The position numbers and the translations under genes were made by a program. A DNA stretch of 14,274 bases, from the NCBI GenBank assembly GCA_025352865.1, contig JANXSB010000270.1, positions 1 to 14,274 on the forward strand. Reading direction: 5' to 3'. The stretch comes from Chthoniobacter sp. Lineage in GTDB: Bacteria > Verrucomicrobiota > Verrucomicrobiia > Chthoniobacterales > Chthoniobacteraceae. The notes below the pieces were generated by a model. It saw nothing but the letters and a program-made list of their open reading frames with translations. It did not search any database and had not been told where the DNA came from. How positions within the stretch are numbered: the stretch's first letter is position 1; every line of letters starts with the position of its first letter. Shown in pieces: positions 1 through 5,954 of the stretch.

Positions 1-78
1 GTGGCGCTTGGAATGTCATGATTTTACGTGCTTGCCAATCCGCATTTCCCCTGATTCTTTCGCCCTCCGTTCACAAAA

Positions 79-155
79 CGGGCTGTAGCGCAGTCTGGTA
101 GCGCACCTGCCTGGGGGGCAGGGGGTCGTGGGTTCGAATCCCGCCAGCCCGACCA
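79..155 (+). tRNA. tRNA-Pro (anticodon GGG), CCA encoded
   Basis: A complete 77-nt cloverleaf can be folded by eye. The acceptor stem CGGGCTG (79-85) pairs with CAGCCCG (145-151), followed by discriminator A and an encoded CCA end (153-155). The anticodon stem CCTGC/GCAGG (106-110 and 118-122) closes the 7-nt loop CTGGGGG, placing anticodon GGG at 113-115, which reads proline CCC codons. The T arm has the loop TTCGAAT (133-139), and the D arm carries the usual GTAGCGCAG...GGTAGCGC pattern. The gene stands alone. Its 3' end abuts an unusual A+T-rich tract, and tRNA 3' ends are common integration targets. No good promoter is evident upstream; TTGCCA at 32-37 is only a weak -35 candidate. Confidence 0.97.
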
Positions 156-516
156 TTCGTAAAATCAAGGAAAACAAGGGATTACATACATTGAGTGTAC
201 CCTAAAATGACCCCTAGTGGTTTTTCTGTTGAAAAGGCCTTTTAAAGGATCTCAGCCGCCCCATAACCTCGGCGTTTTTGGGTAGAAATACACCGTTTCG
301 GCGGCTTGCGCATTTAACTAGCTGCAAAAGACTGCCTTTTGGCACTCTACTCAAAACTCAACCAGACTGGGCTGGCAAGATGGCCTCCCACATGAGCAGA
401 TTGAACCGAGCAATGAAAACCTATCTCCTTGGAGATCACCACACGAACTATGACGATTTGTTGCGGGTCATGCTCCGCAAAGGGTGGAAAAATGCCCGGA
501 TCGTCCATGTCGGTGT
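156..516. other. A+T-richer tract without recognisable gene, between tRNA-Pro and truncated pssA
   Basis: This stretch is visibly richer in A and T than the GC-rich genes around it. It contains TGTACCC...TGACCCC just after the tRNA (about 196-214). I found no protein family in it. The plus-strand open frame from TTG at 278 runs through this tract into the antisense of pssA and resembles nothing I know. The minus-strand frames also give nothing familiar. The tract starts at a tRNA 3' end and finishes exactly where pssA homology stops. I therefore read it as a scar of an integration, deletion or rearrangement. A second copy of the tRNA 3' end, expected for a tRNA-targeted element, is not present in the window. 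A misassembly junction is also possible. Confidence 0.5.
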
Positions 517-996
517 GATCGGGAAGCCTTTGAATTCCTTGTTCGCGGCGGCGGAGTTGGCGGCGGCGAGGCAGTTGAAACGCGCGAGCCGCAGCGCCCC
601 GCAGACGAGGTAGAGCGAGGCGATGAGCCAGCCGGCGCTGCGAAAATCCGGGTCGTGCAGCACGATGCGATAGACCATGAGCGCCGGGGCCACGCCGAAG
701 GAAACGATGTCGGCGAGCGAATCGAACTCGCGTCCGAACGGACTCTCGTGGCCGCCGAGGCGCGCGAGCCGCCCATCGAGCGCATCGAAGACGCAGGAGA
801 GCAGGATGAGCCAGATGGCCATGTGGAATTTCTCGGCGGCGAGTTTGTCCACCGCTTCGGCAGTGGCCGGCGTGGTCGCGGCCTGGACAAGCGCGCCTTC
901 GAGGATTTTGAGCGTGGCCGCAAATCCGCAGAAGAGGTTGCCCGCCGTCATCAGATTCGGCAGCAGGTAGATTTTCGGGTTTCCGTCGTCGCTCAT
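448..996 (-). pseudogene. pssA: CDP-diacylglycerol-serine O-phosphatidyltransferase, 3'-truncated
   Basis: PssA transfers a CDP-diacylglycerol phosphatidyl group to serine in the inner membrane, making phosphatidylserine, the substrate of the upstream psd product. The CDP-alcohol phosphatidyltransferase signature is perfect: D71, D74-G75, A78-R79, G88, D92, D96. The opening IYLLPNLMTAGNLFCG is typical of PssA. Family likeness continues to residue 160 (KEFKGFPI). There a normal protein goes on with proline- and glycine-rich transmembrane segments; this one has 22 unrelated residues (TPTWTIRAFF...) and a stop. The reading frame is 182 aa, against the usual 230 or more, so at least one or two C-terminal membrane helices are missing. 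Other minus frames do not restore the family sequence, so this is not a simple frameshift. The start ATG (994-996) lies 3 nt after the psd stop. The catalytic motif is intact, so residual activity cannot be excluded, but a broken gene is more likely. Confidence 0.8.
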
Positions 997-999
997 CGG

Positions 1000-1653
1000 C
1001 TAGAAAAGGGGCTCGGGCCGCTTCGGGAATCGCGCGATGATCGTGAGCGCGCCGGTCACGCGGTCACCGACGGCGACCTCCACTTTCGCGTCGAGCGGGA
1101 GATAGACCTCGGTGCGCGAGCCGAAGCGGATCATGCCGAAGCGATGCCCGCGCGGCACGTCGTCGCCGACGTGCGACCACGGCACGATGCGACGCGCGAT
1201 CGCGCCGGTGAGCTGACGCACTACGAGCGTCGCGCGCTTTCCCTCGAATGCCCACGTGAGCGCCTCGTTTTTCTCCGAGCACTGCGGATCGCGCGCGTCG
1301 AGGAAGAGGCCGGGGTGGTGCTGCACGTAGCTGATTTTTCCGGCGATGGGCGCGCGGTTCACATGCACATCGAAGACCGAGAGAAAGACGCCCACGCGCA
1401 GGCATTTCGTTTTCAAAACCTCGTGCTCCTCGATCTCCACGATGTCCGCGACCACGCCGTCGGCAGCGGAGAGGATGAGTTCCTCGCCCTCGGGCAAAGG
1501 GCGGTCGGGATCGCGGAAAAAATTCAGGCAGAAAAGGCCGAGCGCGGTGACGAGCCACATCAGCCACATCCAGTGGGCCAGTGCGCCGATGACGCCGAGC
1601 GCGGCGATGACCGCAAAGATGTGACGGCCTTCGTAGAGAGTCTGAAATCGCAT
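1000..1653 (-). CDS. psd: phosphatidylserine decarboxylase proenzyme (short form)
   Basis: Psd decarboxylates phosphatidylserine to phosphatidylethanolamine at the membrane. It is made as a proenzyme that cleaves itself to form a pyruvoyl group. The 217-residue protein has one or two N-terminal hydrophobic segments (about 12-45), then FFRDPDRP, SAADG (D65), FDVHVNRAP (H97), SEKNE, and the self-cleavage site RFGSRTEVYLP with G178-S179; S179 would become the pyruvoyl residue. The length and the GSR site fit the short 'phosphatidylserine decarboxylase family' form. I chose ATG at 1651-1653 because MRFQTLYEGRH begins the conserved part; the open frame upstream only runs antisense to the next gene. 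It is the first gene of a psd-pssA operon with a 3-nt gap. Its upstream region, 96 bp and very GC-rich, is shared with the divergent phosphodiesterase gene. Confidence 0.93.
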   Translation of the reverse strand: MRFQTLYEGRHIFAVIAALGVIGALAHWMWLMWLVTALGLFCLNFFRDPDRPLPEGEELILSAADGVVADIVEIEEHEVLKTKCLRVGVFLSVFDVHVNRAPIAGKISYVQHHPGLFLDARDPQCSEKNEALTWAFEGKRATLVVRQLTGAIARRIVPWSHVGDDVPRGHRFGMIRFGSRTEVYLPLDAKVEVAVGDRVTGALTIIARFPKRPEPLF

Positions 1654-1749
1654 GAGGCGGCAGACGCTAGCCGCCGCGCGCGGGCGGGTAAAGCCCCGCG
1701 GTGCGCGCTTTCCATCCGCCCACGCGCGACCTAAAGACGCGGCGCAAAT

Positions 1750-2445
1750 ATGACTCCACTTCCAAAGTTTCTCAGCATCGGCCACCGCGGCGCACGCGGC
1801 CACGAGCCGGAGAATACGCTGCGCTCCGTGCGGCGCGCGCTGGAACTCAGCGCGCACGGGATCGAGATCGATGTGTGGTTCGTGGATGGCGAACTCGTCG
1901 TCATCCACGACGCAAAGCTCGAACGCACCACGAACGGCCACGGCTACGTCTCGCGGAAAACTTTTGCGCAGCTCCGCGCGCTCGACGCCGGCAAGGGCGA
2001 ACGCATCCCCACGCTGCGCGAGGTTTTCGAGACGGTGGACCGGCGCGCTTTCATCAACATCGAGCTGAAAGGCCGCCGCACCGCGGGGCCCGTGCGGGCG
2101 CTCATCGCCGAGTTCGTGGAGCAGTGCGGATGGCGCTACGAGGACTTCGTCGTCTCGTCTTTTCATCGCGCGGAACTGCGCGCGATCAGCGACCCGCGCA
2201 TTCCCATCGCGCTGCTTCTCGCGCGGCCGTCGCGCCTTTATGCGCTGAGCGCGCGGCGCGTGCGCGCGAGTGCGGTGAATCCAGCACTGCTCTTTGTCAC
2301 GCGACGCTTCGTCGAGGACGCGCACCGGCGCGGGCTGCGGGTTTTCGTCTATACCGTGAACTCGCCCGCCGACATCTCGCGCATGCGGAAACTCGGCGTC
2401 GATGGCGTCTTCACCGACTTCCCCGAACGCGCGCTCGCACCGTGA
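1750..2445 (+). CDS. glycerophosphodiester phosphodiesterase
   Basis: This 231-residue protein is a single GDPD-type TIM barrel. Such enzymes hydrolyse glycerophosphodiesters from phospholipid head-group turnover into glycerol 3-phosphate and an alcohol. Visible motifs are GHRGA (11-15, H12 and R13), EPENT (19-23), GIEIDV (E39, D41), VIHD (H53), RTTNG, IPTLREV (86-92), NIELK (E105, K107) and the late VYTVNS...GVDGVFTDFPE. The metal-binding and general acid/base residues of the family are all present. There is no signal peptide, so a cytoplasmic UgpQ-like role is likely, though the substrate is not visible. It is divergent from psd and 53 bp upstream of the lipoprotein gene, which could be cotranscribed. 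The setting beside phospholipid synthesis genes fits a role in lipid turnover. Confidence 0.93.
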   Translation: MTPLPKFLSIGHRGARGHEPENTLRSVRRALELSAHGIEIDVWFVDGELVVIHDAKLERTTNGHGYVSRKTFAQLRALDAGKGERIPTLREVFETVDRRAFINIELKGRRTAGPVRALIAEFVEQCGWRYEDFVVSSFHRAELRAISDPRIPIALLLARPSRLYALSARRVRASAVNPALLFVTRRFVEDAHRRGLRVFVYTVNSPADISRMRKLGVDGVFTDFPERALAP

Positions 2446-2498
2446 CAGCGCGCGATTTTCAAACTCGCCATCGAAAAAACTGCGACTACCCTCCGCGC

Positions 2499-3191
2499 AT
2501 GCGCACCCTGACTCCCCGCATTTTCCTCGCCACCTTCGCGATGCTCATCGCCGCCTGCTCCGCGCCGCGTCCGCTGCCAAAGTACCAGACACCCATCGCG
2601 CGTACGCGCATCCAGACTGTGCGCACCACGGCGTACACCGACACGGAGAGCGACCACCTCCAATACACCAACCACAACGCGCTCGGCGGCTGCCTGCAAT
2701 GCGGCGCGATCAACAGTGCCGCCGCCGACTGGTCGCGCTGGCCCGCGGGCACTGTTTTCCGCATTCAGGAAACGGGCGAGCTGTACCGCGTGGATGACTA
2801 CGGCTGGGCACTCGCGGGCACGAACACCATCGACCTCTACAAGCCCTCGCGCGCCGCGATGAACGCGTGGGGCGTGAAGCATGTGACCATCGAAAACCTG
2901 CAATGGGGCGACCCGCACCGCAGCCTCGCCGTCCTCCGCCCGCGCTCCGGATACCGGCACATCCGGCGGATGATCGATGAAATGGAAGGGCGCATGGCGG
3001 AATTGGAAAAGCCGGTCGAAACCGCAACGCCCGGCGTGATGACTGCGCCTCCCGTGCTCGTGCCAATCGCCCGCGCCGAACCGGTGCCCACCAGTCGGCC
3101 CACGATCACCGGCCAGGTCGGCGTCACCGTCGGCAACGCGCGGCCCGGCGTCGCAAACAACCCGTTCTTCGCGAACACCCCGCCGCGCTAA
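2499..3191 (+). CDS. 3D-domain lipoprotein
   Basis: A 230-residue exported lipoprotein. Residues 1-19 form a signal peptide ending in lipobox IAAC, with Cys20 as the lipidation site. Residues about 40-137 match the 3D (Asp-Asp-Asp) domain, a double-psi-beta-barrel fold seen in MltA-type murein transglycosylases and YabE/YocH-like cell-wall proteins: VRTTAYT, SAAADWSRWPAGT (D77), YRVDDYG (D99/D100) and TIDLY (D112), ending VTIENLQWG. A short helical stretch (150-171) and a Pro/Thr-rich, probably disordered tail follow. A role at the envelope, perhaps in peptidoglycan cleavage, is inferred from the domain alone; no other catalytic domain is present. ATG at 2499 is chosen because the signal peptide starts there; the frame upstream is antisense-like noise across the phosphodiesterase gene. 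Cys65 and Cys68 (GGCLQCG) might form a disulfide. Confidence 0.85.
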   Translation: MRTLTPRIFLATFAMLIAACSAPRPLPKYQTPIARTRIQTVRTTAYTDTESDHLQYTNHNALGGCLQCGAINSAAADWSRWPAGTVFRIQETGELYRVDDYGWALAGTNTIDLYKPSRAAMNAWGVKHVTIENLQWGDPHRSLAVLRPRSGYRHIRRMIDEMEGRMAELEKPVETATPGVMTAPPVLVPIARAEPVPTSRPTITGQVGVTVGNARPGVANNPFFANTPPR

Positions 3192-3229
3192 ACCGCACCC
3201 GGCCCTGCGCGAGCCGCGAAAAAACTGCC

Positions 3230-3407
3230 GTCATTCTGAGCGGAGTTCCGGTCGGCTTTGCGACCGGAACGGAGTCGAAGAACCTCTCGCTATTTCTTCG
3301 GGGCGGAGGCGGTGGGTGAAAACGCGCACGCTGCCGCCTTTGCCGCAGAAATAGTGAGAGGTCCTTCGACTGCGCTTCGCAAAGCCGAAGCTCCGCTCAG
3401 GATGACA
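3230..3407. repeat. 178-bp MITE-like interrupted inverted repeat
   Basis: The outer arms GTCATTCTGAGCGGAG (3230-3245) and CTCCGCTCAGGATGAC (3391-3406) are reverse complements with one mismatch. A second block of about 25 bp (3273-3297 against 3347-3371) is complementary with about two mismatches. Between these blocks the left arm holds a perfect 10-bp hairpin, GTTCCGGTCG/CGACCGGAAC (3245-3254 and 3261-3270). The right arm holds a smaller one, GCTTCG/CGAAGC (3374-3379 and 3386-3391). GCGGAGGCGG (about 3303) and CCGCCTTTGCCGC (about 3334) extend the pairing toward the centre. No transposase is encoded and no target-site duplication is clear. It sits in the spacer before gatC and could fold into a long RNA hairpin in either direction. 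The spacer otherwise holds nothing I can name. Confidence 0.8.
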
Positions 3408-3464
3408 CGGTTGTTATTTCCCCCCTTTTCACCCCGCGCGATTTCCTTTCTACTCCCCGCCCCT

Positions 3465-3749
3465 ATGAGTGCCCAATTCGACGTCCGCTATACCGCGCAG
3501 CTCGCGCGCCTGCACCTCAGCGAGGAGGAAATCGCGAAGTTTCAGACGCAAATTTCGCAGATCCTCGCCTACGTGGAAAAACTGGAGCAGGTCGATGTCA
3601 GCGGCGTCGAACCAACCGCGCACGCGAACGCCATTTTCAACGTCTTCCGCGAAGACGCGCCGCGCGATTGGTTCACGGCCGAAGACGCGCTCGCGAATGC
3701 GCCGCGCTCGGCGAACCAGCTCTTCATCGTGCCGAAGGTCATCGAATAG
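3465..3749 (+). CDS. gatC: aspartyl/glutamyl-tRNA amidotransferase subunit C
   Basis: GatC is the small scaffold subunit of GatCAB. The complex converts misacylated Glu-tRNA(Gln), and in many bacteria Asp-tRNA(Asn), to the correct amidated tRNA in the cytoplasm. The 94-residue protein has the full family pattern: VRYTAQLARLHLSEEE at the N-terminus, ILAYVEKLEQVDVSGVEPT in the middle, then FREDAPR and the end NAPRSANQLFIVPKVIE. Length is normal. ATG at 3465 starts directly before the conserved helix; the longer open frame upstream runs through the inverted repeat and is not credible. It is followed by gatA after 3 nt, the usual gatC-gatA order. Confidence 0.96.
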   Translation: MSAQFDVRYTAQLARLHLSEEEIAKFQTQISQILAYVEKLEQVDVSGVEPTAHANAIFNVFREDAPRDWFTAEDALANAPRSANQLFIVPKVIE

Positions 3750-3752
3750 CGC

Positions 3753-5204
3753 ATGGAACTTCCCGCCCTTTCCATCACCGACGTGCGGGCAAAACTGCGC
3801 GCGAAAGAAGTCTCGCCCGCCGAAGTCTTGCGCGACCTCGACACGCGCATCGCGCAAGTCGACCCGCACATCCACGGCTATCTCTCGCGCGACCTCGACG
3901 CGGCGCTGAAATATGCGGAGAGCGCCGACGTTTCGCTCCCGCTCGGCGGCGTGCCGATCGCGATCAAAGACGTAATCAACGTCAGCGGCGAGCCATGCAC
4001 TGCCGCGTCGAAAATCTTGCATGGCTACCGCGCGAACTATGATGCCACGGTCATCCGCAAGCTGCGCGCGGCAGGCGCGATTCCATTTGGGCGGTGCAAT
4101 CTCGATGAGTTTGCGATGGGCAGCTCGACGGAGAATTCCGCCTTCGGCCACACGCGCAATCCGTGGGACACCACGCGCATTCCCGGCGGCTCCAGCGGCG
4201 GCTCCGCGGCGGTCGTCGCGGCGGATGAAGCCTTCGCCGCGCTCGGCTCGGACACCGGCGGCTCGATCCGCCAGCCCGCCGCGCTGTGCGGCATCGTCGG
4301 GCTGAAGCCGACGTATGGCCGCGTCTCGCGTTTCGGCCTCATCGCCTTCGCATCGTCCCTCGACCAGATCGGCCCTTTCACCAAAACCGTGCGCGACTCC
4401 GCGCTCATGCTGAACGCCATCGCCGGCCGTGACCCGCAGGATTCCACGAGCCTCGACGAACCCGTTCCCGACCACACCGCGCTGCTCGGGCGCGATTTGC
4501 GCGGCGTCCGCCTTGGCATGCCGCGCGAGTATTTCATCGACGGTATCGACCCGCAGGTGGATGCCGCCGTGCGCGCAGCCGTGCGCCATTACGAATCGCT
4601 CGGCGCGGAAATCGTCGAAGTCTCGCTGCCCAACACGGAGCACGCCGTCGGCGTCTATTACATCATCGCCACCGCGGAGGCGTCCGCGAATCTCGCGCGC
4701 TTCGACGGCGTGCGCTACGGTCACCGCGCCACCGACGCCACCGGCCTGCTCGACCACTACGGACGCACGCGCGAAGAGGGCTTCGGCCCGGAAGTGAAGC
4801 GCCGCATCATCCTCGGCACCTACGTGCTCAGCAGCGGCTACTACGACGCCTTCTACCTCCGCGCGCAGAAAGTCCGCACGCTCATCCGCCGCGATTTTTC
4901 CGCCGCGTTTGAAAAGGTGGACGCCCTCATCTGCCCGACCTCGCCCGAGGTCGCATTCAAGGCTGGCGACCGCAGCGACGACCCGCTGAAAATGTATCTC
5001 GCCGATATTTTCACGATCGCCACGAATCTCGCGGGCATCCCCGGAATCTCGATTCCATGCGGTTTCGCGGACACCGGCGGGAAAAAACTCCCCATCGGTT
5101 TGCAACTCCTCGGCAAACCGTTCCAAGAATCACAACTCCTGCAAATCGCCCACGCCTACGAGCAATCCACCGACTGGCATAAGGCGCGACCGGCCTTGGC
5201 GTAA
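3753..5204 (+). CDS. gatA: aspartyl/glutamyl-tRNA amidotransferase subunit A
   Basis: GatA is the amidase subunit of GatCAB. It releases ammonia from glutamine, which is channelled to GatB. At 483 residues it has normal length. The amidase-signature Ser-cisSer-Lys triad is visible: K72 in PIAIKDV, S147 in PGGSSGGSAA, and nucleophile S171 in GSDTGGSIRQPA. These three match S. aureus K79, S154 and S178 in spacing. Other family strings are FGRCNLDEFAMGSS, GLKPTYGRVSRFG, ALICPTSP and the end GLQLLGKPFQE. ATG at 3753 lies 3 nt after the gatC stop, implying translational coupling. The gene converges on the regulator gene with only 8 nt between the stop codons and no obvious terminator. gatB, required for function, must be elsewhere. 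Confidence 0.97.
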   Translation: MELPALSITDVRAKLRAKEVSPAEVLRDLDTRIAQVDPHIHGYLSRDLDAALKYAESADVSLPLGGVPIAIKDVINVSGEPCTAASKILHGYRANYDATVIRKLRAAGAIPFGRCNLDEFAMGSSTENSAFGHTRNPWDTTRIPGGSSGGSAAVVAADEAFAALGSDTGGSIRQPAALCGIVGLKPTYGRVSRFGLIAFASSLDQIGPFTKTVRDSALMLNAIAGRDPQDSTSLDEPVPDHTALLGRDLRGVRLGMPREYFIDGIDPQVDAAVRAAVRHYESLGAEIVEVSLPNTEHAVGVYYIIATAEASANLARFDGVRYGHRATDATGLLDHYGRTREEGFGPEVKRRIILGTYVLSSGYYDAFYLRAQKVRTLIRRDFSAAFEKVDALICPTSPEVAFKAGDRSDDPLKMYLADIFTIATNLAGIPGISIPCGFADTGGKKLPIGLQLLGKPFQESQLLQIAHAYEQSTDWHKARPALA

Positions 5205-5212
5205 GAACCCCG

Positions 5213-5776
5213 CTACGCCGCCTTCGCCGCTTTCGACGTGTGGCCGAGGATGCGGAGCGTCTGGTTAAGCTGCGCCACTTGTAGCGGCTTTTTCAAAACG
5301 GTCACGGGGCCGTGCTTGAGAATATTGTCGAGCATCTGGCTGTCGGGGTAGCCGGTGATGATGACGATGGGCAGCTCGGGATCGATCTTCTTGGCGTGCT
5401 TGTAGATTTCGTCGCCGGTGATGTCGGGGAGCTGGAGGTCGAGAAAGCAGAAGTCGAACTTCTGTTTGTGGAGGGCGGCGAGCGCGTCCTTGCCCGTGCC
5501 GACCACGAGCCGGCTGAAGCCCGCCTTTTTCAGGAACAGCTTGAACATCGTCTGGAGTGCCTCGTCGTCATCCACCACCAGCACCGTGGGCTGGCCCTGC
5601 TCCTCGGAGCGCAGCACGTCGCGGTCGAGCATGTCGCGCTTCACCCGCCAGCGTCCGCCGATCTGAATCGCGGGAAGCTGGCCGCGCTGGACGAGGTAAT
5701 AGACCGTGGGCAGCGGGATGCGCAGATACTCTGCGGTCTCTTTCACGGTCATCAGGTTATGTGTCGATGGTTCCAT
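5213..5776 (-). CDS. response regulator with N-terminal excisionase-type HTH and C-terminal receiver domain
   Basis: This 187-residue protein joins two domains. Residues about 8-55 (LMTVKETAEYLRIPLPTVYYLVQRGQLPAIQIGG..., then RWRVKRDMLD) match the MerR-related excisionase/HTH_17 DNA-binding family. Residues about 63-178 are a receiver domain: acidic pair D70/D71 after VLVV, phosphoacceptor D113 in FLDLQLPD, T141 in IITGYPD, and K163 in the KKP loop, so it should accept phosphate from a histidine kinase. The output domain comes first, the reverse of the usual receiver-first order. No kinase is adjacent. ATG at 5774-5776 is taken as the start; M9 is an alternative that keeps both domains. It ends in an Ala/Lys-rich tail. 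It is divergent from the methyltransferase gene, so regulation of that gene or of itself is plausible but unproven. Confidence 0.88.
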   Translation of the reverse strand: MEPSTHNLMTVKETAEYLRIPLPTVYYLVQRGQLPAIQIGGRWRVKRDMLDRDVLRSEEQGQPTVLVVDDDEALQTMFKLFLKKAGFSRLVVGTGKDALAALHKQKFDFCFLDLQLPDITGDEIYKHAKKIDPELPIVIITGYPDSQMLDNILKHGPVTVLKKPLQVAQLNQTLRILGHTSKAAKAA

Positions 5777-5820
5777 GGGGTTTAGGAATTTTCGTAATTA
5801 CCACGTTTTTGGCGGGTTGC

Positions 5821-5877
5821 GCGGAAAATTGCCGATTCGTTGGAAAACTGTCAACGCCGGAGAGCGGAAAACTTGCC
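5821..5877. promoter_or_regulatory. triple GGAAAA(A/C)TTGCC-like motif in divergent spacer, possible operator
   Basis: Three similar strings occur in direct orientation: GCGGAAAATTGCC (5821-5833), TTGGAAAACTGTC (5840-5852) and GCGGAAAACTTGCC (5864-5877). They lie in the 178-bp spacer between the regulator gene and the methyltransferase gene. The middle copy overlaps a perfect minus-strand TTGACA. Repeats in a spacer next to a DNA-binding regulator suggest binding sites, but the spacings (19 and 24 nt) are not equal and chance similarity is possible. Confidence 0.3.
5826..5854 (-). promoter_or_regulatory. weak promoter candidate for the HTH-receiver gene
   Basis: On the minus strand a perfect -35 box TTGACA (plus positions 5849-5854) is followed after 17 nt by CAATTT (5826-5831). 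The latter matches TATAAT at only two positions. The transcript would start about 45-50 nt upstream of the regulator's ATG. The -35 is good and the -10 poor. Confidence 0.25.
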
Positions 5878-5890
5878 GCGTCCGCGGTGC

Positions 5891-5918
5891 TGGACAATCC
5901 CCCGGACGCCGCTAATAG
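5891..5918 (+). promoter_or_regulatory. promoter candidate for the methyltransferase gene
   Basis: TGGACA (5891-5896, five of six matches to TTGACA) is followed after 16 nt by TAATAG (5913-5918, three of six matches to TATAAT). It lies about 36 nt upstream of the ATG at 5955. It is the best sigma70-like pair in the spacer on this strand, but modest. Confidence 0.3.
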
Positions 5919-5954
5919 TGCCGCCGAATTTTTCCCCCGCGACACCCATTTTTC

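Noticed and set aside
278..613. 111-residue plus-strand open frame starting with TTG
   Set aside because: Its second part is antisense to pssA, its first part lies in the anomalous tract, and it resembles no family; I could not support it as a gene or as an integrase remnant.
484..1734. 416-residue plus-strand open frame
   Set aside because: It is antisense to pssA and psd, both supported by catalytic motifs; long antisense frames are expected in GC-rich DNA.
1654..1749. Bidirectional promoter between psd and the phosphodiesterase gene
   Set aside because: The spacer must hold promoters, but it is very GC-rich and I see no -35/-10 pair worth annotating.
1654..2325. Upstream extension of the psd frame on the minus strand
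   Set aside because: It runs antisense through the phosphodiesterase gene and encodes Arg/Ala-rich noise; psd homology starts at 1653.
3450..5126. 558-residue minus-strand open frame
   Set aside because: It is antisense to gatC and gatA, which are unmistakable; the translation has no family pattern.
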